Source: Deltaproteobacteria bacterium (GTDB lineage Bacteria > Desulfobacterota > Desulfobacteria > Desulfobacterales > SpSt-501). From it: a stretch of DNA of 64,000 nucleotides. The stretch spans positions 1-64,000 of the forward strand of contig JACRCN010000083.1 of NCBI GenBank assembly GCA_016219005.1. The letters run 5' to 3'. The stretch's first letter is position 1. Every line of letters starts with the position of its first letter. The position numbers and the translations under genes were made by a program. Positions 41,638 to 52,750 of the stretch are shown here, one piece after another. A model generated the notes under the pieces. The model saw only the letters and a list, made by a program, of their open reading frames with translations. It was not told the DNA's origin and made no database searches.

Positions 41638-42789
41638 CTATTTAAACTTTGCAGATGATACGATGACTCGAACAGGCTCTCGAACCATATCGGGCCCGAA
41701 GCTCCGCACCCTCTCCACAAACCCACGGGTGACTTCATGGCCACGGGCTGCAAGCAGGGCACCATTCTTCATCCGGACGTCTTCGGATAGAACCATGCCG
41801 ACCTTAATGGCGCTGAGCTTTAGTTCCCGCACTTCAAGGAGCTTGGCGTTTGCAGTTCGAAGGGATATAAAAACGTCCAACAGCAGCGGGTCGTAGACGT
41901 AACCACGGCCCTTCATTATGGACAATGCCATTGCTTCCGCAGCCCCGCTTGTCTCCAGCCGGTCGAAGTCGATGGCAATGCGGAGGATTTCTGCTCCCAA
42001 ACTAACGATATCATCGATTTCCAGTGTTGAAGTCTTCACCCGTGGTCGTGCCTGGGCTTGGATGATCCCGCGCACGACTTCCAACCGCGGGATATCTTCT
42101 AATAACTGGTCAGCGATCGCCGGCAGACGCGCTACCGACGCTTGCTCAGCCGCGTCAAGATCCTGCCCGTTGTAGAGTTTTTCAACTGTCTCTGGCGGCA
42201 GTGCGACGTATCCGATCTGCGAAAGCATCGCTGCAACTTCAAGCGGCCAAATTTCGCTTAGTTCTCTCCGTCTGGCCAAGTCCTGTACATGCTTTTTAAT
42301 TCGGGTAGCGCGGCCAAAGGTCTGCGGGTTTGAAAGCGACAACACATCGATGAGGGCCTTGATGCTTCCGCGAAGCGTTTGCTCAAGTAATACTTTTTCG
42401 GCAGTAACAAGGCTGTATTGATTTACTGCCATTTGAATTGCGGTCAGGAGCTGAGAAGGTGGGCAGGGTTTTGTGAGAAAACGGAACACCTGGCCTTCGT
42501 TGACGGCTGCGATGGCAGCAGCGACATCGGCTTGACCCGTCAGGAGCAGCCTCACGGTATCGGGGGCTTCTTTGCGGACTTGGGTTAAAAACGCCGCGCC
42601 ATCCATCACCGGCATGCGCATATCGGATAGCACCACAGCAAAAGGGCCATCGCTTTTTAAAATATTCAGGCCTTGCTTTCCGTCTGTTGCAGTGAATATG
42701 ACATACGCCCGTCTGAGGTTCGCCTGAAGGCTTTCGAGCATGAGCGGCTCATCGTCAACACAAAGAATTCTGGGTCGTGTCTCGTCCAT
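41638..42789 (-). CDS. Response regulator with degenerate HD-GYP-like output domain
   Basis: MDETRPRILCVDDEPLMLESL...VVLSDMRMPVMDG receiver; C-terminal HD-GYP scaffold lacking HD residues (MLSQIGYVALPPETVEK; GRGYVYDPLLLDVF). Confidence 0.8.
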   Translation of the reverse strand: MDETRPRILCVDDEPLMLESLQANLRRAYVIFTATDGKQGLNILKSDGPFAVVLSDMRMPVMDGAAFLTQVRKEAPDTVRLLLTGQADVAAAIAAVNEGQVFRFLTKPCPPSQLLTAIQMAVNQYSLVTAEKVLLEQTLRGSIKALIDVLSLSNPQTFGRATRIKKHVQDLARRRELSEIWPLEVAAMLSQIGYVALPPETVEKLYNGQDLDAAEQASVARLPAIADQLLEDIPRLEVVRGIIQAQARPRVKTSTLEIDDIVSLGAEILRIAIDFDRLETSGAAEAMALSIMKGRGYVYDPLLLDVFISLRTANAKLLEVRELKLSAIKVGMVLSEDVRMKNGALLAARGHEVTRGFVERVRSFGPDMVREPVRVIVSSAKFK

Positions 42790-42797
42790 TTGCAGAA

Positions 42798-44030
42798 CTA
42801 TCCTTTGAAGGGTGCCTCCGTCCAAAGCGTCCTTGCCATGATCTTCCAACCCTCAATTTTATCGGCGACCCCGAGCGAAACCAAATATTCGGAATCAACT
42901 GGTCGAAAGACCTCGCGGGCATCGCCTGCTTCCGAGGCTATTTCATGGGACAGTGCGTCAGCCACATGAACGGCCGCCAAGATGTCCAACCCCGTCTGAG
43001 GGACCCGGCCAGGAGCATGGTGATTGGCAACGGCCTCGACTACCGGGTATGGAAGGCCCCATAGGCCGAGAATGTAGGCCCCAACCTCCGCGTGGGTCAC
43101 TCCGAACGTATCTAGCTCGACCTCATGCTGGGGTTGGTTTGACGCTTGGGACTTTTCGGCGACAAGCGCGTATTCATGGGGTAGCTCAAGCCCCAAAACC
43201 AACTTTCCTAAATCATGCAGCATTCCGGCAATGATCGCATCTTCCGCCTGGCGCTTATCGGTCTTGAGAATCCTCGTGGCCAGCGCGGACACCAACATGG
43301 AGTGCGCCTGAAATCTTTCCAGAGAAAACCCCCCTGCCTTGGTCTGCTCTCCAAGCATAAAGATCCCGACTGAAAGCGCCAGGTTCTTAATCATGCTGAA
43401 CCCGAGATAGATGACGGCACCCTGAATGCTCGTGATCTGACGAGGTTGTCCAAAGAAGGAACCGTTGACCATCTGCAATACCTTGGCACACATCGCAGCG
43501 TCTTGCTCAATCACCTTGGCCACTTCTGAAGCGCCCGATTGCTCATGGGAGAGCAGATGCATGAGCTGCGTATAGACCTTGGGCAACGATGGCAGTTTTT
43601 GGAGTTTTCCAACGATGCCTCGAATTTTGTCATCTCGAATAAGTGCCTGGAGGCGGCACGCTCGCTCGATTACGTTTTCAAGCACTTCGGCGCTTGTCGG
43701 TTTGGTCAGGAACTGGTGCGCGACCGGTACCGCGCGCAACGCGGATTCAAGCTCCGAATACCCTGACAGCATTATGCGTACGATGTGCGGCTTGGTTTCT
43801 TGAATCCGTCGAAGCAGTTCAGCCCCGTCGATCCCCGGCATCCGCATGTCCGAGACCACCACGTCAAAGTGACCCTTATCAATTTCCTCAAGGGCTGCTT
43901 GCCCGCTGCCGACAAATACCATGTCCCATTTGCGACGATAGCGCCGCAAAAGATCTTGCAGACCTTCAAGAATATTCGGTTCATCATCCACAAAAAGCAT
44001 GCGCATCGGGGCAGGCTTTACGTCCATCAC
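42798..44030 (-). CDS. Response regulator with HDOD output domain
   Basis: MRMLFVDDEPNILEGLQDLL...VVVSDMRMPGIDG; HDOD: KLPSLPKVYTQLMHLLSHEQSGASEVAKVIEQDAAMCAKVLQMVNGSFFG. Confidence 0.88.
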   Translation of the reverse strand: MMDVKPAPMRMLFVDDEPNILEGLQDLLRRYRRKWDMVFVGSGQAALEEIDKGHFDVVVSDMRMPGIDGAELLRRIQETKPHIVRIMLSGYSELESALRAVPVAHQFLTKPTSAEVLENVIERACRLQALIRDDKIRGIVGKLQKLPSLPKVYTQLMHLLSHEQSGASEVAKVIEQDAAMCAKVLQMVNGSFFGQPRQITSIQGAVIYLGFSMIKNLALSVGIFMLGEQTKAGGFSLERFQAHSMLVSALATRILKTDKRQAEDAIIAGMLHDLGKLVLGLELPHEYALVAEKSQASNQPQHEVELDTFGVTHAEVGAYILGLWGLPYPVVEAVANHHAPGRVPQTGLDILAAVHVADALSHEIASEAGDAREVFRPVDSEYLVSLGVADKIEGWKIMARTLWTEAPFKG

Positions 44031-46051
44031 ACCTTCGCCCCCACTGGCAATTCAACATAAAACGCGGTCCCACGTCCGACTACCGAATCAAACGTCAGCT
44101 TGCCGCCGTGCTTGTCAACAATGATTGAGCGGGAGATGGCCAGTCCTTGACCGGTCCCTTTCCCCACCGGTTTGGTGGTGAAGAAAGGATCAAATATCCG
44201 GGGCTGAATTTCCTCCGGTATTCCACAACCCGTATCCTCGATGGTTACCTGGACACTCTCATAATTGAAAAGGGTTCGCACGCCGATGATGCCCTTCTTA
44301 TCTGTGCCCTTGATCACCGATTCAATGGCGTGAGCGGCATTGATGATGAGGTTCAAAAATACCTGGCTGATCTCGCCCAGGTGACACATTACCGTAGGCA
44401 GTTCATCGAAGGCAGTTACCACCTCGGCAAGATACTTGTACTCGTTGCGGCAGACGGTCAGCACATTCTGAAGGGCCCGGTTGATATCCGCCGGGGCCTT
44501 CTCTTTCTGATCAGGATGCGCGAACTCCCGCAGCGATCTCACTATGGAGCTTACCCTCTCGATCCCCTCGACGGTGCGGTCAAAAGCCCGAGGCGTCTGC
44601 ATCGAGAGATAGGCAATGTCAGCATCCTCCTGGGCCGCTCTGACATCATGGACCAGGTCCTCGTGGCCGCCGCTCGCGGAAAGGGCATCGATGCAGGCTT
44701 GGCATTTGGAGAATATTTTCAGCAGATCGTCGAACGCAGTGCGTAAAAACTGGACACTATCCCCAATATACTGCATCGGAGTGTTGATTTCGTGAGCGAT
44801 ACCGGAAGCGAGCTGTCCGACCGCCTCCAACTTCTGCGCCAGACGAAGCTCCGCCTCCATTCTCTGAGTCTTTCGATGCTCGGCTTTCAGTGCCGCGTCG
44901 GTCCGTTTACGTGCCGTGACATCCTGTCCGATCCCGATGGTCGTCCCATCTGAGAGGCGAACCGCGGCCCAGCTCGTGTCGATCTCTCGCCCGTTCTTTG
45001 TACGTGTCCTGAAATCGACCCACTCGCCACTGGAGTCGGCGATGAATTTAAGGGCTTTTTGCCGGTACTGCAGGTCGGGGTAACACTCGGAAAACACATC
45101 AAAGCCTTGCTGCTGCACCTCTTCGAGCGACCAGCCCAGCGCGCGCTCCCACTCTCGATTGACCAATATGAGGCTACCATCCGCTCCAATGAAATTTATC
45201 ATTGCGGGGAGGTTGTCGAAGACCTTCTGTAAAATTTCGGTCTGCTTTTTCAGATTGTCTTCTGCACGTTTGCGGTCAGTAACGTCCCGCACGAGGCCTT
45301 GGATGATCCCATTCACCGGATCTACCATACGCACGGTCAACTGAACAGGTATGTAGCTGCCGTCTTTCCGGCGGTAGCGACGTTCCATGGTAAACGTCTC
45401 GCCGTTCTCACACCGTCTGGAAACCTCCTCTGCAGGAAAATTCTCTAAGTCTTCGCTATGGATGAAATCCTCGTGTTTCAGTTTTTGAAGCTCATCAAGG
45501 GTACACCCTAACATTTCGAGAAAACGCTGGTTTGCTTTGAGGAAGTTGCCTTGTCGGTCACGGAGGAGGATCCCGTCGCCGGCTTCCTCGAATAGGGTCC
45601 GGTAGTGAACCTCGCTGCTAAGCAGCTCTTCTTCTGCTTTAATGCGGGCCGTGATGGTTTCATGCGCAACCACGACCCGGACAGCATCTTCATTGGTAAT
45701 GCGAGTGACATGAACGTTGAACCAACGCTTTTCATCAGGTGAGTGGCAGGGGTATTCGAGCGAGAATTCGTCTTGCTCGCATCGCATGATCGCACGAACC
45801 GCTGCGGCGAACTTGGCGGCTTGATCAGCGTCTATGCCAACCGCCGTATCGCAAACCTTCAGGTAGTCGGCCCCTTCACAAACAGTCGATGGCTGCGGGT
45901 GATTCGCTTCCGCAAAACGACGCCAGGCATGATTGACGGCGATGATCGATCCGGTTTCGTCCAGAATTGCGATATGCGAGGATAACGCGTTCAAGGCTGC
46001 GCCCGCAAAACATCCTGAGGCGCACCTAAGGTTTTGGTTCAGGCTATGCAT
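44027..46051 (-). CDS. Multi-PAS sensor histidine kinase (HisKA/HATPase)
   Basis: Three PAS-like repeats; LEAVGQLASGIAHEINTPMQYIGDSV; VTIEDTGCGIPEEIQPRIFDPFFTTKPVGKGTGQGLAISRSI. Confidence 0.9.
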   Translation of the reverse strand: MHSLNQNLRCASGCFAGAALNALSSHIAILDETGSIIAVNHAWRRFAEANHPQPSTVCEGADYLKVCDTAVGIDADQAAKFAAAVRAIMRCEQDEFSLEYPCHSPDEKRWFNVHVTRITNEDAVRVVVAHETITARIKAEEELLSSEVHYRTLFEEAGDGILLRDRQGNFLKANQRFLEMLGCTLDELQKLKHEDFIHSEDLENFPAEEVSRRCENGETFTMERRYRRKDGSYIPVQLTVRMVDPVNGIIQGLVRDVTDRKRAEDNLKKQTEILQKVFDNLPAMINFIGADGSLILVNREWERALGWSLEEVQQQGFDVFSECYPDLQYRQKALKFIADSSGEWVDFRTRTKNGREIDTSWAAVRLSDGTTIGIGQDVTARKRTDAALKAEHRKTQRMEAELRLAQKLEAVGQLASGIAHEINTPMQYIGDSVQFLRTAFDDLLKIFSKCQACIDALSASGGHEDLVHDVRAAQEDADIAYLSMQTPRAFDRTVEGIERVSSIVRSLREFAHPDQKEKAPADINRALQNVLTVCRNEYKYLAEVVTAFDELPTVMCHLGEISQVFLNLIINAAHAIESVIKGTDKKGIIGVRTLFNYESVQVTIEDTGCGIPEEIQPRIFDPFFTTKPVGKGTGQGLAISRSIIVDKHGGKLTFDSVVGRGTAFYVELPVGAKV

Positions 46052-46229
46052 CGATTCCTTGTTGTTATAAGGCTATTTCACCAGGGCGGACTTCATCTGC
46101 CAGACATTTTCTTTATCTATAATGATAGCAGTAACATGTCGGTTTCAACAATAAGGCGAAGGCTGAAAAGTTTGTAGGCGCAGGACTACAAAGGAAAGCT
46201 GCACGCCAAAAGGAGGGCTTAGGAAGCTC

Positions 46230-46880
46230 TTACCGGGGGTTGTTGGTCAGTCTTTCTTGCACCAATCCGTGCTCGAGTGCGTAGCGGACCATTTCGACGT
46301 CATTTTTCACACGCAGCTTGTCCCAGATGCGAGCGTGATAGGTGCTTATGGTTTTAGGGCTCAAGGACAGTTCGCCGGCGATACCCTTGATGGACTTGCC
46401 CGCCACCAGCAATTGCAGAACTGTGTACTCCCGATCGGACAGTTTCTCATGTGACGGCCCGTCCGTATGACTGATTTGAGCGGCCATCAGCTCCGCTGCT
46501 GCGGAGCTGAGGTACCTGTCGCCCGCTAAAACTTTCCTGACCGCATTGACGAGTTCCTCGGGTGCGGTCTGTTTGTTGAGATAGCCTCGGGCACCTGATT
46601 TCAAAACCCGAACCGCCAGCTGGTCTTCCGGCGCACTGCTCAGTACCAGCACCGGCAGATCGGGATGATTTCGCCGCACATCATACAAGATTTCCAAGCC
46701 GCTGCGGCCCGGCATGAAAATATCCAACACGAGCAGGTCCCATGGATCTCGGGAAAGGCATTCAAGCGTTTCCGGCGTGTTGGATGCTTCTCCGAACTGC
46801 GCTTCCGGAAACTCGTCGGTAAGGATCTGAACCAATCCTTTCCGTAATATGGCATGGTCGTCGGCTATCAGGATCCTCAT
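46230..46880 (-). CDS. NarL/FixJ-family response regulator (LuxR HTH); start 46880
   Basis: MRILIADDHAILRKGLVQIL...LLVLDIFMPGRSG; LSDREYTVLQLLVAGKSIKGIAGELSLSPKTISTYHARIWDKL. Confidence 0.92.
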   Translation of the reverse strand: MRILIADDHAILRKGLVQILTDEFPEAQFGEASNTPETLECLSRDPWDLLVLDIFMPGRSGLEILYDVRRNHPDLPVLVLSSAPEDQLAVRVLKSGARGYLNKQTAPEELVNAVRKVLAGDRYLSSAAAELMAAQISHTDGPSHEKLSDREYTVLQLLVAGKSIKGIAGELSLSPKTISTYHARIWDKLRVKNDVEMVRYALEHGLVQERLTNNPR

Positions 46881-48811
46881 GGTGCTCCTCCGCGCGCGTT
46901 TTCGTTTCCCTGAAGCGGAATGCGTACTTCGATGGTCGTGCCAAATCCCGGCCGACCCTGGATCTCGAAATACCCGCCCAGCAACTGCGCCCGTTCTCGC
47001 ATGCCTGCCAACCCGATGGACATAGGGTTGTTGATCGAGTTCGAGGAAATGCCGCGGCCGTTGTCCCGGACTCTGAGAAGAAGGTGGCCGTTTTCTGCCT
47101 GTAACAGGATGTTCACCAGCGTGGCTTTGGAATGCCTGGAAACATTGGTCAGAGTCTCCTGCAGTATGCGGAAGATAGCGGTGGCAGTGTCTCTTTTCTT
47201 GACCATTTCCTCTGCGGGCACATGCGCAAGGCAATGAATGCCGGTACGGGACTGAAATTCCCGGGCCTGCCATTCCACGGTTGCGCACAATCCCAGGCTG
47301 TCCAGGACCGCCGGCCGAAGTTCGGTCGCGATTTTTTTCACGCAGTCAATCGCTGAATCCACCGAATGCCTCATGTCGGAAACGCGTCCAAGCAGGGCCT
47401 CCGGGGTAATGACTTTTTTATGGGGTGCAAAGTCTCGTTCGATCCATGCCAAATCGATTTTCAGCCGGGTTAATTCCTGGGCAAGCACGTCATGGATTTC
47501 ACGGGCGACGTTGGTGCGCTCTTCCTCACGCGCGGTCTGGCAATGGGAGGCCATGGCTCGCAACTGTTCACGCGAGGCGCGTAGCTCCTGCTCTGCCTGT
47601 TTGCGCTTGCCGATATCGCGAATCACCGTGCTGTTGAGCAGTTGCCCGTTCCGGGCGGCAAAGACCGCGGATGAAAGTTCGCCGGGGAATTTCGTTCCAT
47701 CCTTGCGCACGAACGTCAGCTCGCCTCGGAACCTGCCCGTCCGGACGCGCTCTTCCAAGCCCGGCGTCAGCCTTGGATCCGAAGCATCTACGACGCCGTC
47801 CCGCCCAATTCTCACCAGCTCCTCCTCCGACCTCCCGAACATCCTGCAGGCCGCCTCGTTGGCGGCAAGAATTCGGCCATCCGGGACCGTCAACAACACG
47901 GCATCCAGGCTGCTGTTAATAAGGGATCGAAAGCGCTCCTCGCTCTCGCGCAATGCTTCAGTGGTCTTTTTGAGTTCAGTGATATCGCGACCGACCGATT
48001 GCGTTTCAACCAGGTGTCCGTTTTTGTCGAAGAATCCTCGGTTGACAAACTGGAACCAGCAAATTTCACCGGAGGCACAATAAACTCGGTTTTCGATGAC
48101 GACAACCGGATTATCTGGGGACATGGCAGCCAGTCTTTCTTCAATCACCGGAACATCATCGAGGTACGCATACGGTTGCCATCTGTTTCCTATGAGTTCA
48201 TCCCTTGTTTTTCCAACATAGCGGCTATAAACGGGATTGACGAAGGTGAATGTCCCGTCCGCCTTGAATCGGGTAATCAGTTCGGTCTGGTCCTCCACTA
48301 CCGCCCGGTAGAGCTCCTCGCTGTGTCGGCCTGATTCCTCTGCCAGCATACGATCCGTGATGGCTTCATGGGCAACCACAACCCGGGCAGCACCTGCACT
48401 GGTGAAGCGGGTAACGTGGACATTGAACCAACGCTTCTCGTCGGGCGAGTGGCATGGGTATTCAAGAGAAAACTCGCCCTGCTCGCCTCTCAGGATCCTG
48501 CGTACGGCTGCGGCAAACATGGCGGCTTGTTCGGCGCCGTCGCCCCGTGCCGCATCGCAGACGGAAAAATAATTTGCACCTTCACAAACAGTCGAAGGCT
48601 GCGAGTGATTCTCCTTCGCGAAATCGCGCCAGGTGCGATTAACGGCAATGATGGACCCGGTTTCATCCAGGATTGCAATGTGGGCGGAGAGGGCATCCAG
48701 GGTAGATTGCGCAAAGCGCTCTGACGCGTGCCGCAGCTGCTCAGCTATTTTGAGCGCTGCGGTTCTTTTTCTGCGGACGGTTCTCCGTGGTCTGGGCGAT
48801 TTGACCGGCAT
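46877..48811 (-). CDS. Multi-PAS NarX/DegS-type sensor histidine kinase (HisKA_3), pairs with 46230-46880
   Basis: PAS repeats; HisKA_3 EERTNVAREIHDVLAQELTRLKIDLAWIER; RVRDNGRGISSNSINNPMSIGLAGMRERAQLLGG; ATGA overlap with the downstream regulator. Confidence 0.92.
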   Translation of the reverse strand: MPVKSPRPRRTVRRKRTAALKIAEQLRHASERFAQSTLDALSAHIAILDETGSIIAVNRTWRDFAKENHSQPSTVCEGANYFSVCDAARGDGAEQAAMFAAAVRRILRGEQGEFSLEYPCHSPDEKRWFNVHVTRFTSAGAARVVVAHEAITDRMLAEESGRHSEELYRAVVEDQTELITRFKADGTFTFVNPVYSRYVGKTRDELIGNRWQPYAYLDDVPVIEERLAAMSPDNPVVVIENRVYCASGEICWFQFVNRGFFDKNGHLVETQSVGRDITELKKTTEALRESEERFRSLINSSLDAVLLTVPDGRILAANEAACRMFGRSEEELVRIGRDGVVDASDPRLTPGLEERVRTGRFRGELTFVRKDGTKFPGELSSAVFAARNGQLLNSTVIRDIGKRKQAEQELRASREQLRAMASHCQTAREEERTNVAREIHDVLAQELTRLKIDLAWIERDFAPHKKVITPEALLGRVSDMRHSVDSAIDCVKKIATELRPAVLDSLGLCATVEWQAREFQSRTGIHCLAHVPAEEMVKKRDTATAIFRILQETLTNVSRHSKATLVNILLQAENGHLLLRVRDNGRGISSNSINNPMSIGLAGMRERAQLLGGYFEIQGRPGFGTTIEVRIPLQGNENARGGAP

Positions 48812-49329
48812 GTCGTGCTCTCACTTGTGACCAGCCACCTAAATAATGCTTCGGGATCATGATGAAAGCGAGTAGCCCCAGATTATCCGGCGGCAAGCGT
48901 GGCATCCAAATGGAATTTGAGAGGGTGCAACTTTAGGGATTTGTATGAGACACAATTTGACCACTGTCAAGGAGACGGGGGCAGCGCACTGTATCGCTTT
49001 TTTGATGGCAGGTTACGTCCCTCAGCCGAATCTTTAGTGGAGTCAGCCTCTTGAGGGCCTATCAGAACAAACATGCCGCCTGAGAAAATTCCAGAATTGG
49101 CTCAGGCCGGCGGGGCTGGGAGGTCAATCAAGTCCTGAGATAGTTCGCCGCTATCTCGGCATCGGCTTTTCTATGATACGGATGATACCACAAGATAGTC
49201 CTTCTTCGAGGTATCAGGTAAATATTCCCCCCATTATATAATCATGGGAATGTCCGATCTAATCAAAGCCCGTATCGCGATGACCGCCCGATCAGAACTT
49301 GCCAACCAAAAGCTATTTCAAGATCCGTT

Positions 49330-50046
49330 TCAGATCCCCAGGAAGGCCTGCCGAAACTGATCGCTTGCCAGGAGTTCCTTCCCGCCGCCTTGTCCCACGA
49401 TCCGGCCGGTCTGCAGCACGTACCCCCGTTCGGCCAGCTCCAGGGCCTCGCGCACGTTCTGCTCCACCAGCAGGATGCTCATGCCCTGGCCCTTGAGGAT
49501 CCGCACCGTGTCGAGCACCTCGTCCACCAGTTTCGGGGCCAGCCCTAAAGACGGCTCGTCGAGCATGAGGATCTTGGGGTTGGACATCAGCCCGCGGCCG
49601 ATCGCCACCATCTGCTGTTCCCCGCCGGAAAGGGTCGAAGCGGGCTGCTGGCACCGCTCCTTGAGGCGCGGGAAAAGCGAGTAGATCCCGTCGAGGTTGC
49701 GGCGGATCTGGGCCGTGTCTTTGAGGATATATGCGCCCAGCATCAGGTTTTCTTCGACCGACAGCGGTCGGAAGAGCATTTTTTCCTCGGGCACATAGAC
49801 GATCCCCAACCGCACGATGTCTTCGGTGCGCAGGCGCTGAATTTCACGTCCCGCCAAAAAAATCTGCCCCTCAAAGGCTCGCTGGGCGCCCATGACGGCC
49901 CGCAGGATGGTCGATTTTCCGGCGCCGTTGGCACCGACCACGCACACGGTCTCGCCGGCGTTCACGCTGAGCGATAGACCGTGGAGCACCGGCAGCCCGG
50001 AATATCGGACTTTGATGCCCTTGATTTCGAGCAGGGGGACACTCAT
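49330..50046 (-). CDS. livF: Branched-chain amino acid ABC transporter ATP-binding protein LivF
   Basis: VVGANGAGKSTILRAVMG; LSGGEQQMVAIGRGLMSNPKILMLDEPSLGLAP. Confidence 0.93.
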   Translation of the reverse strand: MSVPLLEIKGIKVRYSGLPVLHGLSLSVNAGETVCVVGANGAGKSTILRAVMGAQRAFEGQIFLAGREIQRLRTEDIVRLGIVYVPEEKMLFRPLSVEENLMLGAYILKDTAQIRRNLDGIYSLFPRLKERCQQPASTLSGGEQQMVAIGRGLMSNPKILMLDEPSLGLAPKLVDEVLDTVRILKGQGMSILLVEQNVREALELAERGYVLQTGRIVGQGGGKELLASDQFRQAFLGI

Positions 50047-50055
50047 GGGACGATG

Positions 50056-50804
<749 letters not shown>

Positions 50805-50805
<1 letters not shown>

Positions 50806-51812
50806 CAGATGCGCCTCCTGCGGCGGATTTTTTCGATGATGCCCCAGAGGCCGCGCGGTTCGAAGGCCGAGATGATCATGATGATGATCCCGTAGATGAT
50901 GAGGTCGATGCCCAGGAGGCCGGCGGCCGCCCCCAGCCACTCCTTGAGGTAGCTCTTGAGCGGGATCAGCACCCCGGCACCGATGACGGGGCCCCAGAGG
51001 CTTCCGGCCCCTCCGAGCATGGCCATCAGGGCAATCAGGATCGAGATGTCTAGGCTCATGGTGTCTTCCGGCTCGATGTTCTTGACGTAGACGGCGTGGA
51101 AGGAGCCGACGACGCTCACGAAAGCGGTGGCGATGGCGTAGGTCTTGATCTTCGCCCAGTGAACGTTGACGCCGAGGGATCGGGCCACCTCCTCATTGTC
51201 TTTAATGGAGCGCAGCTGGTATCCTAGGCGGGATTTGCGGAACCAGTTCATGTAGAGCAGGCCGACGATGAAAAAGGCGAAGATGATGTAGTAATAGTAG
51301 ACGTCCTCTTTGAAAATAAGTCGCCAAAAATCGGGCGGGTGATATTTATAAGGCAAGATCCCAAGCCCGCGTGCGGCGCCGACAAACTTCCATACCTCGA
51401 AGAGATCCTTGAGTACCAGGGAAGTGGCGATGGTGGCGATGGCAAAGTAGTGGCCCTTCAGCTTAAAGAGCGGGTACCCGATGATGAAAGACCAGCATAT
51501 CGAAAGGCCGGCGCCGATCGGCATCGAGACCCAGAAAGGAATGTCCCAGCGCAGCAGGCAGACCATGGTCGTGTAGGCGCCGATGCCGACATATTGAGCT
51601 TTTCCCAGATCCACCTGGCCGCCGTAGCCGCCGATGGTGTTCCAGCCCATGCCGTAGAGGGAGAAGATGAAGAACTGGATCATGGTGGCCATGGCGAAGG
51701 CGGAGTGCGGAAAGAACGGAAAGCAGAACAGAAAGACCAGCACCGCCAGAGCGACCCCGAGGTCGGTCTTCGGGAAATCGGAGAAGTCGAGGGCGTTTCT
51801 TATTGCTTCCAT
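50805..51812 (-). CDS. livM: Branched-chain amino acid ABC transporter permease LivM (start 51812)
   Basis: MIQFFIFSLYGMGWNTIGGYGGQVDLGKAQYVGIGAYTT; AMLGGAGSLWGPVIGAGVLIPLKSYL. Confidence 0.92.
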
Positions 51813-52714
51813 CCAAACAAACCCCTTGGACTGATCAGCATGATCACAAAATAGGCGACATAGATCCAGGTGTACTTGAACGAGATCATGGGGACGTCGG
51901 CCATCCAATCGATCGCAAATGAAAGCTGGAAGAAATCCCAGAACCCGGGGATCTCCATGATCAGGCCTACGACTAGGCCCGCAAAGAAGGCCCCCGGCAC
52001 GCTGCCGAAACCTCCCAACGCCACCACGGTGAAGGCGATCATGGTGAAGATCAGGCCTACGTAAGGAGTCACCGACCAGAAATTGACGATGAGGGCCCCG
52101 GCGATGGTTACCGTCGCCCCGCCGATGCCCCAGGCGAGCATGTTCATGCGCTCCGTCGGGATTCCCATGTAACGCGCGCCCTGGCGGTTCAGGGCGGTTG
52201 CCGTGAGGGCTTTGCCGATCTTGGTGCGGTTCATGAGAAGCCACACCGCGCCGAAGGACAGGATCGACAGCACGGCCGTGGCGAGCTTGGTGGCCGATAG
52301 GATGATGCCCATGCCGATGTCGAAACTCTTGCCCACGAGCAGCCCGTGGTGCAGGGCCCGATCCTCGGAGCCGAAGAAGAGCAGCGCCAGGTTGCGCAGC
52401 ACCAGCATCAGGCCGAAGGTTCCGAGAAGCTGGGCGATCATGGGGCCGCGCAGAAGATACTTGACGAACCCGCCGTAGCAGAGGACGCCGAGCACGAAAC
52501 CGACGGCGGCGGCAACGGGCAGGCAAAACAGCGGGTCCATGCCCGTGGCCTGGGCAGTCAAAAGCCCCGTGTACATGCCGATCATCAGAAACTCGCCGTG
52601 GGCAAAGTTGACGATGTCCATCACCCCGAAGATGATGGTTAGTCCCAAGGCCACCAGGGCGAGAACCATGCCGATCAGCACCCCCGACACGATGGATCCG
52701 AAGAGGATATCCAT
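51800..52714 (-). CDS. livH: Branched-chain amino acid ABC transporter permease LivH (start 52714)
   Basis: GVLIGMVLALVALGLTIIFGVMDIVNFAHGEFLMIGMYTG; VALGGFGSVPGAFFAGLVVGL. Confidence 0.92.
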   Translation of the reverse strand: MDILFGSIVSGVLIGMVLALVALGLTIIFGVMDIVNFAHGEFLMIGMYTGLLTAQATGMDPLFCLPVAAAVGFVLGVLCYGGFVKYLLRGPMIAQLLGTFGLMLVLRNLALLFFGSEDRALHHGLLVGKSFDIGMGIILSATKLATAVLSILSFGAVWLLMNRTKIGKALTATALNRQGARYMGIPTERMNMLAWGIGGATVTIAGALIVNFWSVTPYVGLIFTMIAFTVVALGGFGSVPGAFFAGLVVGLIMEIPGFWDFFQLSFAIDWMADVPMISFKYTWIYVAYFVIMLISPRGLFGWKQ

Positions 52715-52750
52715 AACGAAAGCAACCTTCCGCTCAGATAAAAACCGCCT

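Noticed and set aside
48850-49320. Possible IS/transposase remnant in the gap between the kinase and livF
   Set aside because: Several small inverted repeats (e.g. GAGATAG-N7-CTATCTC at 49137-49157) but no translatable transposase similarity or target-site duplication that I could support.
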